This document shows positions 7,494 to 15,076 of a stretch of DNA of 21,498 nucleotides, one piece after another. Every line of letters begins with the position of its first letter. Position 1 is the stretch's first letter. The stretch comes from Candidatus Latescibacterota bacterium (GTDB taxonomy: Bacteria > Latescibacterota > UBA2968 > GCA-2709665): contig JAAXHE010000104.1 in NCBI GenBank assembly GCA_012271065.1, positions 7,411-28,908 on the forward strand, written 5' to 3'. A model generated the notes under the pieces. It made no database searches and had not been told where the DNA came from. It worked only from the letters and a program-made list of their open reading frames with translations. The translations under genes were made by a program, and so were the position numbers.

Positions 7494-7529
7494 TCCGGTT
7501 TCCACTATTTCAATACTGGAGGTGACCCC

Positions 7530-8567
7530 ATGTTATTCAGCGGATGTTACACGGCCCTCATCACACCCCTGGACGCCGACAAAGGCGTGGATGAACCAGG
7601 GCTGGAAAAACTCGTCCAATTCCAGATTTCACAGGGAGTAAGCGGAGTCCTCGCAGTGGGCACCACCGGCGAGAGTCCAACCCTCAACAGTGGAGAGCAC
7701 AACAGCGTCACGGAACGGGTCTGCGCGCTGGCCAGCGGGGAATGCCGGGCTATCGCCGGCACCGGTGGAAATTCCACCGAGGAGACCCTTCGCGCAACGG
7801 ATCACGCCGCACACGCCGGCGCAGATACGGCGCTGCTGGTCGATCCGTATTACAACGGCCCCAGTTCGCTCGAAATCCGCCGTGAATACGTCGCGCCCGT
7901 TGCCGAAGCTTTCCCGGAAATTCAGATGGTTTCCTATGTCATTCCGGGCCGCTCGGGAACGAAACTGCTCCCCGAAGACCTGGCCATCCTGCACCGCGAC
8001 TTCGGAAACGTCAACACCGTGAAAGAAGCAACGGGCGACCTGGAGAATATGGCCCGGACGCGTGAAGTCTGCGGAGACAGCTTCTACATTCTCTCCGGTG
8101 ACGACGACATCACCTACGCCATGATGACCGACGCCCGCATCGGCGCATCCGGCGTCATCTCCGTCATGTCCAACGTGGTTCCCGGTCCCATTCAGCGATT
8201 CACGCAGGCGATTCTCAGGAGAGACATGACCGAAGCGGATCGGCTGGCGGATGCGCTCAAGCCCCTTTTCGGAATGGTCACGGTCCTGTCGGATGAAGAA
8301 ACGCCCTTCGGGACGACACAGGTCAAAGCCCGTAACCCGGTGCCCATAAAAACCCTGATGAACATACTTGGCATGCCGGCCGGTCCGTGCCGGCGGCCGC
8401 TGGGCAGAATGAACCACGACGGTCTGAAACAGGTGCTTGAAATCGCGCGAACCGTTCAGCACAACAACCCTGAACTGTTCGCACCCATCGAACGATTTTT
8501 CAACGTGGACATATCAAGTCGTGTCGCGGACGCCTCGGTTCTCCAGGATCTGGCGTACGCAGACTGA
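7530..8567 (+). CDS. dapA: 4-hydroxy-tetrahydrodipicolinate synthase, C-terminally extended
   Basis: Condenses pyruvate with aspartate semialdehyde, the first committed step to diaminopimelate and lysine. Family residues are present: GTTGE (T45, T46), DPYYNGPS (Y107/Y108), SYVIPGRSG with Y136 and R141, and the Schiff-base lysine K165 in NTVKEATGDL. The lysine riboswitch upstream makes the lysine assignment far safer than for most members of this aldolase family. At 345 residues it is about 50 longer than the usual 290-300; the extra length is at the C-terminus (about 295-345), with no motif I recognise. The start is ATG 7530 with GGAGGT seven bases before it; the frame is open to 7383, but that stretch is riboswitch and terminator. 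First gene of an operon with pckG and dapB; its stop abuts repeat copy C. Confidence 0.95.
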   Translation: MLFSGCYTALITPLDADKGVDEPGLEKLVQFQISQGVSGVLAVGTTGESPTLNSGEHNSVTERVCALASGECRAIAGTGGNSTEETLRATDHAAHAGADTALLVDPYYNGPSSLEIRREYVAPVAEAFPEIQMVSYVIPGRSGTKLLPEDLAILHRDFGNVNTVKEATGDLENMARTREVCGDSFYILSGDDDITYAMMTDARIGASGVISVMSNVVPGPIQRFTQAILRRDMTEADRLADALKPLFGMVTVLSDEETPFGTTQVKARNPVPIKTLMNILGMPAGPCRRPLGRMNHDGLKQVLEIARTVQHNNPELFAPIERFFNVDISSRVADASVLQDLAYAD

Positions 8568-8617
8568 CAGCCACAAGAATCGGCCGCAGCCCGGATGCCC
8601 TCTTTCAACCGGTTGTT
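8568..8617 (-). repeat. MITE-like dispersed repeat, copy C (partial, one end)
   Basis: Read on the minus strand, this region (AACAACCGGTTGAAAGAG, then GGGCTGCGGCCG and a degenerate CTTGTGGCTG) aligns with the left end of the copies at 2312 and 10438. Only about 50 bases of one end remain, up to the dapA stop codon. Its orientation is opposite to copy D on the other side of pckG. Confidence 0.7.
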
Positions 8618-8643
8618 AACCAGCGAATTCTGGAAGGAGTCGA

Positions 8644-10437
8644 ATGAGAAACGCAAGTACCACAAACCACAAGCTGCTGACATGGGTCGATGACGCAGCG
8701 AAACTCTGCCAACCGAAAGACATCTACTGGTGCAACGGTTCAAGTGAAGAGTACGATCGCCTTGCCGACCTGCTGTGCAGCGCAGGGACGTTCACCCGCC
8801 TGAATCCGGACCTTCGCCCCAACAGCTTTCTGGCCCGCTCGGATGCGGGGGACGTCGCCCGCGTGGAAGACCGCACCTACATCTGTACACCTGACGAAGA
8901 GGACGTGGGCCCCACCAACAACTGGCGGGAGCCGGTCGAGATGAAACGCACGTTGAAGGGTCTGTTTGCCGGATCCATGCGCGGAAGGACCATGTACGTC
9001 ATCCCGTTTTCCATGGGCCCCGTCGGTTCGCCGACATCCAAGATCGGCGTGGAGATCTCGGATTCGCCGTATGTCGTGTGCAGCATGCATATTATGACCC
9101 GAACGGGCGACGCCGTGCTGAACGCCCTGGGCGACGGCGAATTCCTTCCCTGCCTGCATTCGGTGGGCGCACCGCTCGAGCCGGGAGAGAAAGACGTCTC
9201 ATGGCCCTGTGACGCAGATCAGAAATACATCGTTCACTTTCCCGACGAGCCTTCCATCTGGTCCTACGGCTCGGGCTACGGCGGCAATGCGCTGCTCGGT
9301 AAAAAGTGTTTCGCGCTTCGCATCGCCTCGACAATGGCGCGCGACGAAGGATGGATGGCCGAACATATGCTCATCCTGGGTCTCACGTCGCCCGAGAACC
9401 GGAAACATTACATCGGCGCAGCCTTTCCTTCCGCGTGCGGCAAAACGAACCTGGCCATGCTGCAGCCCACGGTCCCGGGCTGGAAAGCCAATTGCGTCGG
9501 CGACGATATCGCATGGATGCGCCAGGGTCCCGATGGCGCGCTCCGCGCGATCAACCCGGAGGCCGGATTCTTCGGCGTCGCTCCCGGCACCAGCCTTAAG
9601 TCCAACGGTCACGCCATGGCCGCCCTTGAAGAGAACTCCCTGTTCACGAACACCGCGCTGACCCCGGAAGGCGACGTGTGGTGGGAAGAGATGACAGACG
9701 ACCCGCCGGCCCGGCTGGAAGACTGGCTCGGACGAGCGTGGACACCGGCGTCGGATGACAACGCCTCGAACCCCAACGCGAGGTACACCGCCCCCGCCGC
9801 ACAGTGCCCCGTCATCGATCCTGAATGGGAAAACCCGGACGGGGTGCCCATGTCCGCGTTCATTTTCGGCGGTCGCCGCTCCACGGTCGTACCTCTGGTA
9901 TTCGAAGCATTGAACTGGACGCACGGCGTTTTCCTGGGCTCCATCATGGCGTCCGAAACCACGGCCGCCGCCGCGGGCGCCGTAGGCAAGCTGCGGAGAG
10001 ATCCCTTTGCGATGCTTCCCTTCTGCGGCTATAATATGGGCGACTATTTCAGACACTGGTTCAAGATCGGCGCCATGCTGGACGGCAACGCGCCCAGAAT
10101 CTTCTACGTGAACTGGTTCCGAAAAGACGCCGAAGGGAACTGGCTCTGGCCGGGATTCGGCGAGAACAGCCGCGTGCTCAAGTGGATCTGCGAGCGGATA
10201 GACGGCGCCGCCGACGCGATCGAAACGCCGATCGGCTATGTGCCCACGCCCGAAGCCCTTGATCTCGACGGACTTGACATCCCGGAGGCCGACGTTGAAG
10301 AGCTGCTTTCCGTGGACCCGGACGCCTGGCGCGCCGAACTGCCCGACATCCGCGACTTCTACGCGGGATTTGGAAATCGACTACCGGTGGAACTGCTGAC
10401 CGAACTCAACGCCCTCGAGGAGCGGCTGAACGCATAG
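8644..10437 (+). CDS. pckG: Phosphoenolpyruvate carboxykinase (GTP)
   Basis: Interconverts oxaloacetate plus GTP with PEP, CO2 and GDP in gluconeogenesis or anaplerosis. The 597-residue length is normal for the GTP family. The P-loop is [12 protein letters not shown] (258-269), the metal-binding kinase-2 motif is GDDIAW (286-291), followed by [14 protein letters not shown]. The [14 protein letters not shown] segment and the [13 protein letters not shown] segment are also typical. AAGGAG lies just upstream of the ATG. The gene stands between dapA and dapB, an uncommon place, and is flanked by repeat copies C and D in opposite orientation; copy D starts right after its stop codon. It would be read from the lysine-riboswitch promoter. 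A link to lysine synthesis through oxaloacetate/aspartate and PEP/pyruvate is possible, but it is inference. Confidence 0.96.
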   Translation: MRNASTTNHKLLTWVDDAAKLCQPKDIYWCNGSSEEYDRLADLLCSAGTFTRLNPDLRPNSFLARSDAGDVARVEDRTYICTPDEEDVGPTNNWREPVEMKRTLKGLFAGSMRGRTMYVIPFSMGPVGSPTSKIGVEISDSPYVVCSMHIMTRTGDAVLNALGDGEFLPCLHSVGAPLEPGEKDVSWPCDADQKYIVHFPDEPSIWSYGSGYGGNALLGKKCFALRIASTMARDEGWMAEHMLILGLTSPENRKHYIGAAFPSACGKTNLAMLQPTVPGWKANCVGDDIAWMRQGPDGALRAINPEAGFFGVAPGTSLKSNGHAMAALEENSLFTNTALTPEGDVWWEEMTDDPPARLEDWLGRAWTPASDDNASNPNARYTAPAAQCPVIDPEWENPDGVPMSAFIFGGRRSTVVPLVFEALNWTHGVFLGSIMASETTAAAAGAVGKLRRDPFAMLPFCGYNMGDYFRHWFKIGAMLDGNAPRIFYVNWFRKDAEGNWLWPGFGENSRVLKWICERIDGAADAIETPIGYVPTPEALDLDGLDIPEADVEELLSVDPDAWRAELPDIRDFYAGFGNRLPVELLTELNALEERLNA

Positions 10438-10583
10438 CAGCCCGTTGGAAAAGTCCATCCGGGGTAGGGCCGGACCTTGCGGTCGAACTACTGCGTTGCG
10501 CGCCCTCGCCGAATCGCTGGATGGGATTCGGTCGCGCGTCATGTCTTCAGCCTCGACTGCAGAGCGACTTTCTCAACGGACTG
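10438..10583 (+). repeat. MITE-like dispersed repeat, copy D (most complete)
   Basis: Bounded by imperfect 18-bp terminal inverted repeats: CAGCCCGTTGGAAAAGTC (10438-10455) and GACTTTCTCAACGGACTG (10566-10583), which match at 15 of 18 positions. It shares an exact 20-base block with copy A (10498-10517) and a 15-base block with copy B (10557-10571). It fills most of the pckG-dapB gap. It encodes no protein I recognise; the open frame upstream of dapB that passes through it has no family similarity. Confidence 0.88.
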
Positions 10584-10618
10584 ACAGGGACCGGACGGAA
10601 CACCGGCGGAGAATCCAC

Positions 10619-11425
10619 ATGACAAACCTGGTTATCTGCGGCATCGCGGGCCGCATATGCGGACGAATCGCCCACCTGAGCATGGAAACCGGAGAACTGA
10701 ACATCGCCGGTGGCGTGGAAGCGCCGGGCAACCCGGCCGTCGGGCGGGACATCGGCGAGGTCCTGGGCACCGGGGCCACCGGTCACCATGTTGTCGACAG
10801 CCTGGAATCCGTCATCGAAAACGCGGACGCGGTCGTCGCCTTCACTGCGCCCCCCGACGGGACGCTGGACGCCGCGCGGATCGCAGGGAACGCGGGCAAG
10901 CCCATGGTGGTGGGAACCACAGGGATGTCGACCCAGCAGCTCGCCGAATTCGAATCCGCACTTGAGGACGTCGCCTGCGTCTTTGCCCCCAGCTTCAGCA
11001 TCGGCGTGACGGTTCTGATCAGACTGGTCGAAGACGCCGCACGTATGATGGGCAGCGGGTACGACGTGGAGATCGTCGAGGCCCATCACCATTTCAAGAC
11101 CGACGCCCCCAGCGGCACCGCCCTCGCGCTGGCGAACGCCGCGGCAACGGGTCTGGGCCGCAACCTTGACGACGTGGCCCTTTACGGGCGCCACGGAGAA
11201 GTGGGCGCGCGGACGGGGGATGAAATCGGCATCCATGCAATACGCGCCGGAGACCTGGCCGGGGAGCATACCGTCATCTTTGGCGGCACCGGCGAAGTCT
11301 TTCAGCTTGTGCACCGTGCGCAAAGCCGGGATTCCTACGCCGTGGGCGTTATTCAGGCGATCCGCTACGTCGTGAACTCGCCCCCGGGGATGTTTAGTAT
11401 GAGAGACGTGCTGGGCATCGAATGA
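10619..11425 (+). CDS. dapB: 4-hydroxy-tetrahydrodipicolinate reductase
   Basis: Reduces the dapA product to tetrahydrodipicolinate with NAD(P)H. The 268-residue protein has an N-terminal dinucleotide site ICGIAGRICGRIAH (C14 replaces the usual third glycine of GxxGxxG, with G15 next to it), VVGTTGMS, APSFSIGVTVL, the signature EIVEAHHHFKTDAPSGTAL with catalytic His and Lys, and HAIRAGDLAGEHTVIFGG. All are standard for DapB. The start is ATG 10619 with GGCGGAG about six bases upstream. The frame remains open back to TTG 10445, but that part is repeat copy D, so the extension is rejected. Third gene of the riboswitch operon, 103 bases before the transaldolase-like gene. Confidence 0.95.
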   Translation: MTNLVICGIAGRICGRIAHLSMETGELNIAGGVEAPGNPAVGRDIGEVLGTGATGHHVVDSLESVIENADAVVAFTAPPDGTLDAARIAGNAGKPMVVGTTGMSTQQLAEFESALEDVACVFAPSFSIGVTVLIRLVEDAARMMGSGYDVEIVEAHHHFKTDAPSGTALALANAAATGLGRNLDDVALYGRHGEVGARTGDEIGIHAIRAGDLAGEHTVIFGGTGEVFQLVHRAQSRDSYAVGVIQAIRYVVNSPPGMFSMRDVLGIE

Positions 11426-11528
11426 CTCTTACCTGGAGGACCGCGGAACAGAGTTCGCCGGTGCGTCTGCCGGCGGGTGGTGAACAGCGGCGAATTAAGT
11501 CCGATACGATGTGAAGGGAGGTCCCAGA

Positions 11529-13469
11529 ATGGCAATCGACAACTCCGCTGTCGTGGAAGCGGTCCAGAGCGGACAGACGCTCGCCGCGGCGGACCAGGTA
11601 CTCATCGATCCGCAACCCGGCGCGCTCGCCGCCCGTGTGGAGGAACTCCTTTCGGCTTTGCAGAACGACGACTGCCCTGCCGCCGAGGTGTGCCGAACTC
11701 TGATTCGGCTCGGCATGAACTTCGTCGGTCGGGACGCCGAAATCGTGGGATATGGCGCCGACGAATCCGACCGTGCGCTCGAACAGGTCCTGGCCGCCAT
11801 CGCTGATCTTGAAGGCGCCGTTATGGCGGACGTGGTGGCTGAATTCCTGGACGACATGAAGTCAGTCAACCTGAATGACAGCCTCTCGGGCCTTCTGGCG
11901 GAACGCATCGAAGCGGACTTGAATAACGCAAGCCCGGGCCGTTCGTTTCTGACGCTGCTCAAAAGCCAGATGCGCGGCGGTGTCTACTGGAGGATGATTG
12001 GCGAGGACTACTGCAAATTCGGCAACGACTTTGCGCGCGGTCTGGAATACCTGCGCCACTACGGATTCTGCCAGGTGTCCACCAACCCCGTCCTGGCGGC
12101 TAAGGCCTTCGACGAAGACGGTTCACTCGCCGAACAACTCAAGGTTGAAATCGACAAGCACGACGAATGGAAGCAGGACCCCGAGGCGCACGCCGATGAA
12201 ATCGCCATGGCCGCCACCCTCATCGCCCTCTGGCCCAATCTGTCCATCTTCCGGCCGCTTGCGGTGCATACGGAGCTCAGGGACTATATGGTCAGCTTCC
12301 AACTCAATCCCAACATTGCGGACCAGGCCGATGAGAGCATCGAAGACGCGCGAAATGCCTACGGGCTAGCCTCCGACTTTCTTGAACGATACGATCGCCT
12401 GCTGGGTCTGGGGGACCGTTCCGGCCGTATCAACCCGAACATTGTCTTCAAAGTCGCCGCAAGCCACGAGGCCGCGCGTAAAATCACGACGACGCTCAAC
12501 AGCAATGAGATCGGCTCCAATAACACCGTGGTCTATACCGTGGCCCAGGAAGTCCAGCTGATACTTGACGCGTTCGAGGGTAAAGCCCGTGCCGCCGCCG
12601 CGGGCGAACAGGTCGTGCGTACCTACGAAACCAACATGGGCGGCCGGTTCGTGAGTCACTTGCGGGAAGTCGAAGCCGAGAAGATCTTCCTCGCCGCTGC
12701 GGAAAGGGCCGGCGAAGGCAAGGCGAGCGAACTCATTGGCGCCCTGGCCGCCGACCTGGGTGCTGAAGATTCGGCCGGTGGATCTCTGGCCGACAGGGCC
12801 CGGGAAGTCTGCGCGTACGCGCACCTTAAAACCCTCGACCACCCCATCGTCCTGGAGGCTGCCGAAGCCGCGGGCCAGTCCGCTGACGCCATCCGGCTTC
12901 TGGAAGACGACCTGAAAAAAGCGGGCACGCTGGTTGCCCGCCGCGTTTACCGGATCTTCTTCAGTCCGGAAAACCGGCCGAAATGGGTCGAACATCTGAA
13001 AAAGACGTACGGCCTTACGGACGATCAGGCGCGGTGGATCGTGGATTCCATGGACGTACTTCCGGCCTCCAAGCGCATTCCCGACGACTCGTTCCACACG
13101 CTGGGCGCGTCCAACATGTGCAACACCGAGTTTCCGAACCACGCGAGAGCCGTTCAGGTCGCTTCCGAAGCGGAGGGGTTCAATCTCGAAGACTTCAGGG
13201 ACGCGGTGCTGGACACCTACGAACCCGGCGTGGACCAGCGCCTGCGCGAACTGCCGGATTTCTGTCGCGGCTACGACCTGACGCCCTCTCTCAAAGACTT
13301 TCTCCAGAACGTGGTGGGCATCGACGTCGCCGGCTGGCAGACCCGGGGCCTGGAACCCGGCGACTGGCCTGATTTCGGCTCCGTGCAGAAAACCAGCGCC
13401 GAGTTCCGCGCGGCCTACGACACGTTTGCAGCACAATGCATCGCCATCGCCAAAGAGGTCGCGGGTTGA
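11529..13469 (+). CDS. Large transaldolase-like protein
   Basis: A 646-residue protein with a transaldolase-type barrel in its middle. GFCQVSTNPVLAAKAF (179-194) matches the strand-2 signature with its Thr-Asn-Pro, MVSFQLNPNIADQ (254-266) resembles the later family strand, and INPNIVFKVAASHEAARKI (301-319) carries K308, the likely Schiff-base lysine. The first 170 residues and the last 200 or so (RRVYRIFFSPENRPKW onward) are extra to classical transaldolases of 220-330 residues; I recognise no separate domain in them. The product is probably a sugar-phosphate aldol-transfer enzyme of the pentose phosphate pathway, but its substrate is open. The start is ATG 11529 with GGGAGGT before it; GTG 11511 lies within that ribosome site and is less likely. 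Last gene before the terminator at 13595. Confidence 0.78.
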   Translation: MAIDNSAVVEAVQSGQTLAAADQVLIDPQPGALAARVEELLSALQNDDCPAAEVCRTLIRLGMNFVGRDAEIVGYGADESDRALEQVLAAIADLEGAVMADVVAEFLDDMKSVNLNDSLSGLLAERIEADLNNASPGRSFLTLLKSQMRGGVYWRMIGEDYCKFGNDFARGLEYLRHYGFCQVSTNPVLAAKAFDEDGSLAEQLKVEIDKHDEWKQDPEAHADEIAMAATLIALWPNLSIFRPLAVHTELRDYMVSFQLNPNIADQADESIEDARNAYGLASDFLERYDRLLGLGDRSGRINPNIVFKVAASHEAARKITTTLNSNEIGSNNTVVYTVAQEVQLILDAFEGKARAAAAGEQVVRTYETNMGGRFVSHLREVEAEKIFLAAAERAGEGKASELIGALAADLGAEDSAGGSLADRAREVCAYAHLKTLDHPIVLEAAEAAGQSADAIRLLEDDLKKAGTLVARRVYRIFFSPENRPKWVEHLKKTYGLTDDQARWIVDSMDVLPASKRIPDDSFHTLGASNMCNTEFPNHARAVQVASEAEGFNLEDFRDAVLDTYEPGVDQRLRELPDFCRGYDLTPSLKDFLQNVVGIDVAGWQTRGLEPGDWPDFGSVQKTSAEFRAAYDTFAAQCIAIAKEVAG

Positions 13470-13594
13470 CAACTCGCGACTCGCCGATCGGGCAGACACG
13501 CCGGTGACGGCGGCAACAACCAGCGCGGGGAAAACGCGTCAATGTTCTAGCAAACGGACGCGGCGGATGGAATTACAAGCCATAGAGACTGAGC

Positions 13595-13617
13595 GGGGCA
13601 GGCACCAGGCCTGTCCC
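13595..13617 (+). terminator. Terminator-like hairpin ending the dapA-pckG-dapB-transaldolase operon
   Basis: GGGGCAGGC (13595-13603) and GCCTGTCCC (13609-13617) form a nine-pair stem with one G-T pair and a five-base loop, followed by TTCATCTTTCC. The T tract is weak, so termination may be partial. It sits 125 bases after the transaldolase stop. Confidence 0.65.
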
Positions 13618-13831
13618 TTCATCTTTCCGGCAATTCTCTTCGGTCAGTACTGAATGACTGCACCGGCAAATCGCGACGAAAGATGTCGCGGTATACCGAC
13701 CCCTGGCGCGAGGAATGCAACGGTGCAATCCCGGAAACTGATTTTGCCGGGTCTCCCTATCGGAACGTCGATATCGTGCGTCACGACGGCAGCTGATACC
13801 TGCATCCGGGATACACTCTCCTCCGGGCCCG
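13618..13831. other. Intergenic region before the amidohydrolase gene; no gene seen
   Basis: With the terminator this completes a gap of about 360 bases (13470-13831). Short open frames here have no ribosome site and no recognisable similarity. A CCCGG/CCGGG hairpin lies near 13725-13750. A promoter for the amidohydrolase operon must be here or further upstream, but I do not see a convincing pair of boxes. Confidence 0.5.
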
Positions 13832-15076
13832 ATGGAACCGAAGTCGATGACTGATCAAAATTCATGGATTCGGAAACTCGACCGGACGGTCGATGCGTTT
13901 CAGGACCGTATGGTGAAGACCAGGCGGCATCTCCATACCCATCCCGAAGTAAGCGGCGAGGAAACGGAGACCACACGGTACCTGGAAGGACAGTTGCTGT
14001 CCGACGGCTTCCGGGTCCGCACGGGTCCCTCCGGCCTGGGGGTGATCGCCGAATCCGCCGGAAACGGGTCCGGTCCCATAATCGCCCTGAGGGCCGACCT
14101 CGACGCGCTGCCCATCCAGGACGCCAAAGCCGTAGACTACCGCAGCACTGTGCAGGGCGTGATGCACGCCTGCGGCCACGATGCACACGCGGCAGCGGTG
14201 CTCGGCGCCGCACTCGCGCTCGACGCCGCCGACAAATCCGGTATATTGCCCTGGCCCGTATCCTGGCGGGCCATTTTTCAGCCCGCGGAAGAGACCAATC
14301 AGGGTGCGCTGGAGATGATCGAGGCAGGCGCGCTTGACGGCGTGGGCGCAATGCTGGCGCTGCATGTGGATCCCTCGAGGCCGGCAGGAACCATCGGGCA
14401 TAGATCGGGCGTTCTGACGGCGCATTGCGACGAGATGCACGTGCTGATCAGAGGCAGCGGCGGTCATGCGGCCCGACCCTATGAGTCCAGGGATCCCATC
14501 GCCGCGGCGGCCCAGTTGATCATCGCGTTTTACGTGGCGGTACCGAGGTCGCTCGACCCGCGGCATACCGTGGTCCTTACGGTCGGCTCAATTGCGGCCG
14601 GAAAACGGTACAATGCGATTCCCGATCGCGCGTTGCTGAAGGGCACCGTACGCAGCCTCGACGAAGACGCGCGACGCCGGGCCATGGAACGCGTGCGGGA
14701 GGTCGCGGAAGGCGTGGCCAGGGTTTCCGGAACGGAAATCGAAATTACATTCAGGTCGGGACCGCCTTCGGTCCTGAACGATCCGGGCCTGACCGATCTG
14801 ATCCGTCAGTGCGCGGTCGATCTGCTGGGGGCCGACAGGGTCCGCCATATTGGTCATCCCAGCATGGGGGGCGATGATTTCGCCCATTATCTCAACCGCG
14901 TTCCAGGCAGTCTGTTTCGTCTCGGATGCTCGGGTCCCGGGACAACGACGACGGGCCTGCATACACCCGATTTCGACGTCGACGAACGCGCGCTGGGCAT
15001 AGGCGCGAAGATTCTCGCTCGGGCGGTCGTGCGCTGGGCGGAACCGAAAACACACGAGAAAGAGGCCACTCGATGA
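13832..15076 (+). CDS. M20D family amidohydrolase (N-acyl amino acid deacylase type)
   Basis: A 414-residue metal-dependent deacylase. Metal-binding and catalytic residues are in place: MHACGHDAHAA with C114 and H116, FQPAEETNQGA with E153/E154, LALHVDPS with H178, and the late GGDDFAHYL histidine. RRHLHTHPEVSGEE near residue 31 is the usual family opening. Members cleave N-acyl amino acids such as hippurate, acyl-aminobenzoyl-glutamate or N-acetyl-diaminopimelate. The nearby lysine operon makes the last possible, but the specificity is unproven. The start may be ATG 13832 or ATG 13847; neither has a strong ribosome site, and the second (MTDQNSWIRKLDR) looks natural. Its TGA overlaps the ATG of the next gene (ATGA), so the two are probably translated together. 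Confidence 0.88.
   Translation: MEPKSMTDQNSWIRKLDRTVDAFQDRMVKTRRHLHTHPEVSGEETETTRYLEGQLLSDGFRVRTGPSGLGVIAESAGNGSGPIIALRADLDALPIQDAKAVDYRSTVQGVMHACGHDAHAAAVLGAALALDAADKSGILPWPVSWRAIFQPAEETNQGALEMIEAGALDGVGAMLALHVDPSRPAGTIGHRSGVLTAHCDEMHVLIRGSGGHAARPYESRDPIAAAAQLIIAFYVAVPRSLDPRHTVVLTVGSIAAGKRYNAIPDRALLKGTVRSLDEDARRRAMERVREVAEGVARVSGTEIEITFRSGPPSVLNDPGLTDLIRQCAVDLLGADRVRHIGHPSMGGDDFAHYLNRVPGSLFRLGCSGPGTTTTGLHTPDFDVDERALGIGAKILARAVVRWAEPKTHEKEATR

Noticed and set aside
7383..7529. 49-residue extension of DapA, or a leader peptide
   Set aside because: This stretch is the 3' end of the lysine riboswitch plus its terminator. There is no ribosome site, and DapA similarity starts at ATG 7530.
10445..10618. 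58-residue extension of DapB
   Set aside because: It is encoded by repeat copy D and opens at a TTG inside the repeat. ATG 10619 with its GGCGGAG site begins directly at the DapB nucleotide-binding strand.
12366..13499. 377-residue minus-strand open frame opposite the transaldolase-like gene
   Set aside because: A GC-rich antisense shadow with biased composition and no recognisable motif. The plus strand carries the transaldolase signatures.
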